Position numbers and translations under genes: made by a program. The notes under the pieces are model-generated. The model searched no databases. It was not told where the DNA came from and was given only the letters and a program-made list of their open reading frames with translations. Shown here piece after piece: positions 5,300 through 9,862 of a stretch of DNA of 9,862 nt; within the stretch, counting starts at the first letter, position 1; every line of letters begins with the position of its first letter. This DNA comes from JACNLN01 sp964626495 (GTDB lineage Bacteria > Fidelibacterota > Marinisomatia > Marinisomatales > CAZVFT01), in the NCBI GenBank assembly GCA_964626495.1, contig CAZVFT010000089.1:1-9862 (forward strand), written 5' to 3'.

Positions 5300-5516
5300 G
5301 GATTTTGATAAAAAATTTAACGAGGGTCAAAATATATCCAAATACCTTGACATCTCAAAAGCTATAAGACCCGAGCAAAAACAAAAACGAGTTAATGTTG
5401 ACTTTCCTCTCTGGATGGTACATTCCTTAGATAAAGAAGCAAAACGCCTTGGAGTTCCTCGTCAATCCATCATCAAGGTTTGGGTGGCAGAGCGCTTAGA
5501 ACATTCACATCATTAA
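5289..5516 (+). CDS. brnA: BrnA-type ribbon-helix-helix antitoxin
   Basis: This 75-residue antitoxin has an N-terminal KAKDFDKKFNEGQNISKYLD segment (2-21), which by analogy wraps the toxin. A C-terminal ribbon-helix-helix follows, with strand KRVNVDFP (33-40), helix A LWMVHSLDKEAKRLG (41-55) and helix B PRQSIIKVWVAERLE (57-71). It overlaps the toxin stop by 11 nt and has a strong AGGAGG (5274-5279) 9 nt before its ATG. This ribosome-binding site, absent for the toxin, should favour antitoxin excess. It likely binds the dyad at 5020-5040 and autorepresses. It ends 49 nt from the convergent outer-membrane gene without an obvious terminator between them. Confidence 0.9.
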   Translation: MKAKDFDKKFNEGQNISKYLDISKAIRPEQKQKRVNVDFPLWMVHSLDKEAKRLGVPRQSIIKVWVAERLEHSHH

Positions 5517-5565
5517 ATTCTAACAGGACAATACAGTGGATGCTAACGATCTGGTAATTTCAATA

Positions 5566-8040
5566 TTACTCAATCTCAAATCCACCCATTTCATCTCCAC
5601 TTTCACCATTGCGTTTGCGGTTGTAACGACTGCGGTCCTCCATCTCTCCAAAGTGATATTCCAGGGAAATGGATGCAATCTGACTGTCAAACTTCCGGTA
5701 GCTCTCCTGGTAATAATTTTCTCCCTCAGTCGTAAAACCAAAGCCCATCGTATCGAACAAATCATTTAATCTCAACGAAACTGCCAGCCGATCACCCAGA
5801 AACTTCTTTTTCAGTGACAGACTGCTGAATGACATGGAGTTTAACTTCCCAATAGGGATATCCCGTGGTGATCGGTAAAAACCCATCAACATAAGTTCTG
5901 TGCTGGGGGTAATATTCCAAATGGCTGATACCCGTCCGAAAAAACCCGTGGAAGTTTCATCATAATCATCATTGTCAAACGCACTGGATGCATCCACTTC
6001 ATCGGAAAACAGATTCCCGCTTGCCATTATTCGAAAACCCTTTCCAAGACTGCCGGACAGGATGAATTCAAGACCATAATTCTGCAGTTGGTCATAATTT
6101 TCGTATGTCATTTTAGTTACTCCCATAGAATCAGGAGGCAGTTTGTGGTGACTGATCAAGTCTGTAATTCTTCGATAGTAAGCAGTCACGGAAGCAGTAA
6201 AACCATTGTTGAAACGGGATAATCCCACTTCAGCGACATCAATATATTCCGGTTTTAAAAACGGATTACCGGTTCGTATACTGTATTGATCCAGCTGATG
6301 AATGGCAGGATTCAATCTTCGGTAAGAAGGTCTATGAATCCTTCTGCTGTAACTTGCCTGCACTTGTAAAATCTGCGGTCCGATTGTCAAAGATGCACTG
6401 GGGAAAAAGCTGGTATAAGGATTTTCATATTTTTCACCTGTATCCATCAATTCGGAAACCGTTGTCACCGTTTCTCCGCGCAAACCCATCTGTAATCCGA
6501 ACATTCCTTTTTGCAGTGAGAATTGAGTGTACGCTGCATGGATGTTTTCATCGAACAAAAAATGGTTACTGCGTGAAGAGTCAACTGTTTCTGTGTTCAA
6601 TCCATCCTGGGATATGTCATAAGTAAAAAATTGATTATTGTATTCCCTACGGGTTCCTTTATATCCCATTTCCAGCTTGAAATCCCGGCTGAAGGGATGA
6701 ATATAATCCATCTGCAGGTTGGATTCACTTCTCTCATTGTCCGTGGTTTCTCTCTCTGGATCTGCATCAAATCCTGCCCACACTGAATCTGCAATTGAAA
6801 TCATAGAGTGAGTTCGATTATCTGTCCCGGTGGAGTGGTTGGCAAATACAGAAAGTTTCTGCTTTGGGTTATTGAATTTCTGGTCATAAGTCAATGTCAC
6901 ATCCAGACTGGTGTGATCATTATCTGCGTCCGTATCTCGGTAATAGTGAATCATTGAATCAATAATGGTTTCCTCTGTCTCAACCGTCCTGTCACCAATG
7001 CGATTGCTATTACTGTAAGATAAAGTCAATCCGATTGCGTTGTTTAGGTTTGGATACAGCTCCAAACCAGATTTTATCAAATAGCTCTTCCCGCCCCGCT
7101 CACCACTGATATTCTGATCCAGAATCGTAGTGACATCGTTGAAATATGTTTCACGGTAATTACCTCCACTACCCGAGCGGATATCATTTCGAAGTGCTGA
7201 ATTCAAGAAGAGATTTACTTTTTCATTTCGAAAATTGATCTGTCCGGAAGTGTTGTAAGCTTCGTTGGTTGAAGCACCGAATTTGACATTCCCATTTAAT
7301 CCAGCAAACTTGTTTTCCTTCAGGATGATGTTGATAATTCCTGCCATGCCTTCCGGATCGTATTTGGCGGATGGATTTGTAATCACTTCAATATCCTGAA
7401 TATTATCGGCGGGAATGGCTTCCAGCATCATTTCCTGATCGCTACTAACAATGATGGACGGTTTTCCGTCAATGAGAATATTCACATTAGTATTGCCGCG
7501 CAGGCTTACTTTACCGTCAATATCCACATCCACACCAGGAACCTGCCGCAACGCATCCAGAAGTGTGCCCCCCGATGAAACGGTGCTTTGTTCCACATTA
7601 AATATCTTCTTTTCAGCCGTTTGTACATAGATGGGGCGTTCACCCTGAACTTCCACTGCTTCCATCTGCAGAGACGTTAACTGAAGTGAAATTTTACCAA
7701 GGTTTTGTTCAATACCATCCCCTCGGGGGGAGAGTCTGATGGGACCGACAATTTTCTTTTCGTACCCGATAAATTCCACAACGACTTTGCAACGTCCCAG
7801 TGGAATTTCTTTAATACGAAATTTTCCCTTCTCGCCTGTGATTCCGCCAGTGACAATTTGTTTTGTCCTAACATTAATTACTGAAATAGAAGCATGTTGG
7901 ATTGGTTTACGGTTGGAAGAATCTATCACAGTACCGTACAGCACACCAATTTTGGGTATTTTCCCGGGACGCATTCCTTGTGCAAATGTTAAAGCCTGTA
8001 ATCCCAGTAATAAATATAACAATGTTTTACGTGTTTTCAT
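5566..8040 (-). CDS. TonB-dependent-receptor-like outer-membrane beta-barrel protein
   Basis: This 824-residue outer-membrane protein begins with a signal peptide (1-20, cut near TFA-Q), then a carboxypeptidase-regulatory-like sandwich (about 34-118, GTVIDSSNRKPIQHASISV...). A plug domain (about 140-242) contains LLDALRQVPGVDVDIDGKVS, LRGNTNVNILIDGKP and DIEVITNPSAKYDPEGMAGI. A long barrel (about 250-799) follows, rich in alternating hydrophobic strands. EAVEVQGER (127-135) sits where a TonB box would be. The last barrel-like strand, IASISLEYHFGEM, is followed by about 23 hydrophilic residues ending MGGFEIE, unusual because most barrels end on an aromatic residue. It belongs to the OMP beta-barrel type common in Bacteroidota; the substrate is unknown and no SusD or other partner is nearby. 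The ATG is preceded by GAGAGGG. A decayed paralogous 3' end lies at 4546-4737. Confidence 0.93.
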   Translation of the reverse strand: MKTRKTLLYLLLGLQALTFAQGMRPGKIPKIGVLYGTVIDSSNRKPIQHASISVINVRTKQIVTGGITGEKGKFRIKEIPLGRCKVVVEFIGYEKKIVGPIRLSPRGDGIEQNLGKISLQLTSLQMEAVEVQGERPIYVQTAEKKIFNVEQSTVSSGGTLLDALRQVPGVDVDIDGKVSLRGNTNVNILIDGKPSIIVSSDQEMMLEAIPADNIQDIEVITNPSAKYDPEGMAGIINIILKENKFAGLNGNVKFGASTNEAYNTSGQINFRNEKVNLFLNSALRNDIRSGSGGNYRETYFNDVTTILDQNISGERGGKSYLIKSGLELYPNLNNAIGLTLSYSNSNRIGDRTVETEETIIDSMIHYYRDTDADNDHTSLDVTLTYDQKFNNPKQKLSVFANHSTGTDNRTHSMISIADSVWAGFDADPERETTDNERSESNLQMDYIHPFSRDFKLEMGYKGTRREYNNQFFTYDISQDGLNTETVDSSRSNHFLFDENIHAAYTQFSLQKGMFGLQMGLRGETVTTVSELMDTGEKYENPYTSFFPSASLTIGPQILQVQASYSRRIHRPSYRRLNPAIHQLDQYSIRTGNPFLKPEYIDVAEVGLSRFNNGFTASVTAYYRRITDLISHHKLPPDSMGVTKMTYENYDQLQNYGLEFILSGSLGKGFRIMASGNLFSDEVDASSAFDNDDYDETSTGFFGRVSAIWNITPSTELMLMGFYRSPRDIPIGKLNSMSFSSLSLKKKFLGDRLAVSLRLNDLFDTMGFGFTTEGENYYQESYRKFDSQIASISLEYHFGEMEDRSRYNRKRNGESGDEMGGFEIE

Positions 8041-8172
8041 TTTCCCTCTCAGATAATTGAAGTTTTATTGGTATTGAGTATTATTCTGCACGTACACAAT
8101 CTGCTGTATACCAATTATGTTAGACATATTTAAATAAATTAAGTTAAATGTTTTTTAATAGCCTGATATTAG
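8041..8172. other. Upstream region of the outer-membrane protein gene
   Basis: There is no gene in this AT-rich leader. It contains widely spaced 7-bp arms ATTGGTA (8067-8073) and TACCAAT (8109-8115), which could loop in the leader RNA or bind a regulator. I could not choose a convincing promoter; several AT-rich hexamers fit equally badly. Confidence 0.35.
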
Positions 8173-8204
8173 TAAAAAAGGCAGAATGAAATTTAATCTG
8201 CCTT
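8173..8204 (-). terminator. Rho-independent terminator after the DsrE/YedF-like gene
   Basis: On the minus strand an 8-bp perfect stem AAGGCAGA...TCTGCCTT (8204-8178, 11-nt loop) is followed directly by a run of six T (8179-8174). It lies 77 nt after the stop codon of the minus-strand gene at 8281 and insulates it from the outer-membrane gene. Confidence 0.8.
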
Positions 8205-8280
8205 CTTCGACAAATTCAAACAACCAAATTTTGAATTGATGGGACTTATGAGTATCTTTCTATCATCATTTATTTCACAA

Positions 8281-8637
8281 CTAAATGGTTATCACCTTAT
8301 CCGCTCGTTGTTGAAGTTCAATTATATCAGGCAAGTGGCTTGGAATTCCAACCTGAACCTTATCCATTAATCCTAAATGATTCAAACAGGTGCTGCAGAT
8401 GATCAAGAGAACTCCTTTTTCAGCCAATATTTTTAATTCCTCAAGAATGGGGGACCCTTCCGTCGTGAGCTTAACACCATCGGTATAAAAAGCAACAGCA
8501 TCGGGTAATTTCCCATTTTCAATCAGGAGTTTGAAATAGGCTTTTATCAATTTGAGCTGCAATTCAAGATCTGCACTTCCCATACCATCTCGTGTTATAA
8601 TTATCGCTGTAGATTTTCTTTCAGATTCCGCTTTCAT
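8281..8637 (-). CDS. Stand-alone DsrE/YedF-like protein (putative sulfur-transfer family)
   Basis: This 118-residue protein has the DsrE-type alpha/beta fold. It shows AIIITRDGMGSADLELQLKL (11-30), a helix and LPDAVAFYTDGVKL (44-57), TTEGSPILEELKILAEKGVLL (58-78), then IICSTCLNHLGLMDKVQVG (79-97). The CxxC at 81-84 corresponds to the conserved cysteine region of the C-terminal domain of the selenium-metabolism-associated protein YedF. The usual N-terminal SirA/TusA-like domain is missing, so this is that domain alone. A strong GGAGGA lies 7 nt before the ATG. It follows the metal permease by 81 nt and has its own terminator; a weak promoter (TTGTTA at 8713-8708, 18 nt, TATTTT at 8689-8684) could also serve it. 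A role in sulfur or selenium handling is family-based inference. Confidence 0.87.
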   Translation of the reverse strand: MKAESERKSTAIIITRDGMGSADLELQLKLIKAYFKLLIENGKLPDAVAFYTDGVKLTTEGSPILEELKILAEKGVLLIICSTCLNHLGLMDKVQVGIPSHLPDIIELQQRADKVITI

Positions 8638-8718
8638 TATTTCATCCTCCGTTTTTTATCAAATAAAAGGGTTCAAATCTACTAAAATATCCACAACAAA
8701 CTCAGTATAACAATGGAA

Positions 8719-9567
8719 TTAGGTATTGGAAATATTTCTGGGAAAAATCCTTCCTTCAAAAATGACTCGAACCAGAACAAGTAAAATCAGAGCTATTCCA
8801 AACACACATATAATCGTCGCACCGGTTGGTAAATCTGCGTAATAAGAGGTCATACAACCGATAAAAGAGACAACCACTCCAACAACCCATCCGAAAATCA
8901 ATCTTCCCCAGAGTGAATCCGTGACCATTACTCCCATCACAGCAGGAACGACTAAAAATGTAAAGACAAGTAATACACCTGCAATCTGAACCGAAATAGT
9001 CACCATAAACCCAAGCGTAAGGTAAAACAACAAATCCCAAAATCTGACAGAAATCCCTTTTTCAAAAGCTTCATCGGGACGTAGTGATATCAATAGAAAT
9101 CGCTTTCTCCATATCCAATGCAACAGTCCAATTAGGAGATACACAATAGCTACTTTATAAATGATACTCCACTTTACCCAGAGTATTGAGCCAACAAGCA
9201 ATGCTTTTATCTGTTCTGCTCCATGAGCCACTCCGGTTAATACCAAAATCATCAAAGCACTTGCTACAACATAGGTGATCCCAATGAATGCTTCCTGTGG
9301 GACTTTTTCATTTTGTGTGCGTGTGAGCGAAAGAATTCCTGCTCCAATACAGGTAGCAAAAAGTCCAACCAAATAAGCGGAACTACTTCCTATCTCTGCT
9401 CCAAAAAGCAGAGCAACGGCACTTCCTACTGCAGCAACCTGTGCAAGCGCAATATCTATAAAAATAATTCCCCGCATAACAACATGAAGCCCCATATACG
9501 TGTGTAATCCAACCAGCACAACCGAAACAAGAAATGGAGCTGCCATAAACTTTAATATCTCCCCCAT
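8719..9567 (-). CDS. Metal ABC transporter permease, ZnuB/MntB-like (ABC-3 family)
   Basis: This 282-residue inner-membrane permease for divalent metal uptake (zinc, manganese or iron) has about eight hydrophobic segments. Family landmarks are LHVVMRGIIFIDIALAQVAAV (27-47), the loop QEAFIGITYVVASA (91-104), HGAEQIKALLVGSILWV (115-131), IAGVLLVFTFLVVPAVMG (195-212) and ADLPTGATII (244-253). It starts 1 nt after the stop of the binding-protein gene, with GGAGG 6 nt upstream, so the two are co-transcribed and probably translationally coupled. No ATP-binding subunit is present downstream; it must lie upstream of the window or elsewhere. The metal cannot be chosen from the permease alone, and no Zur/Fur-like box was identified because the promoter is outside the window. 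Confidence 0.94.
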   Translation of the reverse strand: MGEILKFMAAPFLVSVVLVGLHTYMGLHVVMRGIIFIDIALAQVAAVGSAVALLFGAEIGSSSAYLVGLFATCIGAGILSLTRTQNEKVPQEAFIGITYVVASALMILVLTGVAHGAEQIKALLVGSILWVKWSIIYKVAIVYLLIGLLHWIWRKRFLLISLRPDEAFEKGISVRFWDLLFYLTLGFMVTISVQIAGVLLVFTFLVVPAVMGVMVTDSLWGRLIFGWVVGVVVSFIGCMTSYYADLPTGATIICVFGIALILLVLVRVIFEGRIFPRNISNT

Positions 9568-9568
9568 G

Positions 9569-9862
9569 TCATTCCTCCATATTTTTAATCAGTTGTTCAA
9601 TTAAATAATCAAATAGATCAGTATAGGATTGAATAAATTCTTCGCCCTTTACCAGAGTAGGTAGTATAATTAGTTTTGCTTTTGATCGCTCCGTTGCTTT
9701 TTCTGCCTGAGAAACATCAACAAAATTTGCTGCCAATAGTATTTGAATTCCCCGTTGTTCAATCATTTCAACAAAGGATTTTAAATGCCTTGGCGACGGC
9801 GGAATGCCGGGACGGTTTTCTAGATATCCTTCAATTGATATACCAAGCCAATTTGTTAAATA
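9569..9862 (-). CDS. Metal ABC transporter substrate-binding protein, ZnuA/TroA-like, C-terminal part
   Basis: The gene enters from beyond the right end of the window; only the last 97 codons are visible. The reading runs open from the edge, beginning YLTNWLGISIEGYLENRPGI, then PPSPRHLKSFVEMIEQRGIQ, ILLAANFVDVSQAEKATERS and KAKLIILP. PGIPPSPxHL followed by a variable strand and an A-KLIILP strand is the second lobe of cluster A-I (ZnuA/TroA) binding proteins, which carry zinc or manganese to a cognate permease in the periplasm. The site usually occupied by an acidic residue after the central strand reads LLAAN, so metal ligation in this lobe may differ. It overlaps nothing and ends 1 nt before the permease ATG. 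Signal peptide and first lobe are outside the window. Confidence 0.92.
   Translation of the reverse strand, partial: YLTNWLGISIEGYLENRPGIPPSPRHLKSFVEMIEQRGIQILLAANFVDVSQAEKATERSKAKLIILPTLVKGEEFIQSYTDLFDYLIEQLIKNMEE

Noticed and set aside
6354..6626. Antisense open frames within the outer-membrane gene
   Set aside because: They are shadow frames of a long, well-supported coding sequence, without ribosome-binding sites or domain signal.
8213..8237. AATTCAAA...TTTGAATT hairpin after the DsrE/YedF-like gene
   Set aside because: It is AT-only in effect, with no following T-tract on the minus strand; the GC-containing stem at 8178-8204 is the better terminator.

Overview
The window looks like part of an AT-rich chromosome from a Gram-negative bacterium of the FCB superphylum (Bacteroidota, Neomarinimicrobiota or a relative). 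The reasons are the outer-membrane beta-barrel protein with an N-terminal carboxypeptidase-regulatory-like domain and TonB plug, a small CARDB-like lipoprotein, a RAYT-type transposase with stem-loop flanks, and short GC-rich palindromes scattered in otherwise AT-rich DNA. The phylum is an inference; there is no rRNA or other phylogenetic marker here.

Layout. Positions 1-670 hold a RAYT/IS200-like Y1 transposase (minus strand) between matching terminal hairpins. The locus has been invaded three times by one family of GC-rich palindromic elements, twice inside the coding sequence. Positions 801-2740 are a compact minus-strand operon, PadR-family regulator, then fetA and fetB (iron-export-type ABC ATPase and permease), driven by a perfect-consensus sigma70 promoter with an operator-like inverted repeat just downstream. 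Positions 2750-2980 carry stem-loops and two 64-bp three-hairpin repeats laid out like the 3' flank of the transposase. A class I SAM methyltransferase (3116-3682, minus) diverges from a small CARDB-like lipoprotein (3920-4402, plus).

Positions 4546-8040 contain an intact 824-residue outer-membrane receptor-like gene (minus strand). Exactly 1020 bp before its 3' end lies a decayed relic of the 3' end of a second copy, with an internal stop codon. Between relic and intact gene sits a BrnT/BrnA type II toxin-antitoxin pair with a strong promoter, an operator palindrome reaching into the toxin start codon, and an apparently near-leaderless mRNA. Positions 8281-9862 hold a stand-alone DsrE/YedF-like protein with its own terminator, preceded in transcription order by a ZnuB-like metal ABC permease and the C-terminal part of a ZnuA/TroA-type metal-binding protein that runs off the window.

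Functionally, two modules concern metal traffic (FetAB export-type; ZnuAB-type uptake, whose ATPase is not in the window), and one large gene is for the outer membrane. The rest is a mobile and accessory layer: RAYT, REP-like repeats, palindromic inserts, toxin-antitoxin and gene relic. The most unusual structures are the palindromic inserts in the transposase gene and the relic/toxin-antitoxin/intact-gene arrangement.
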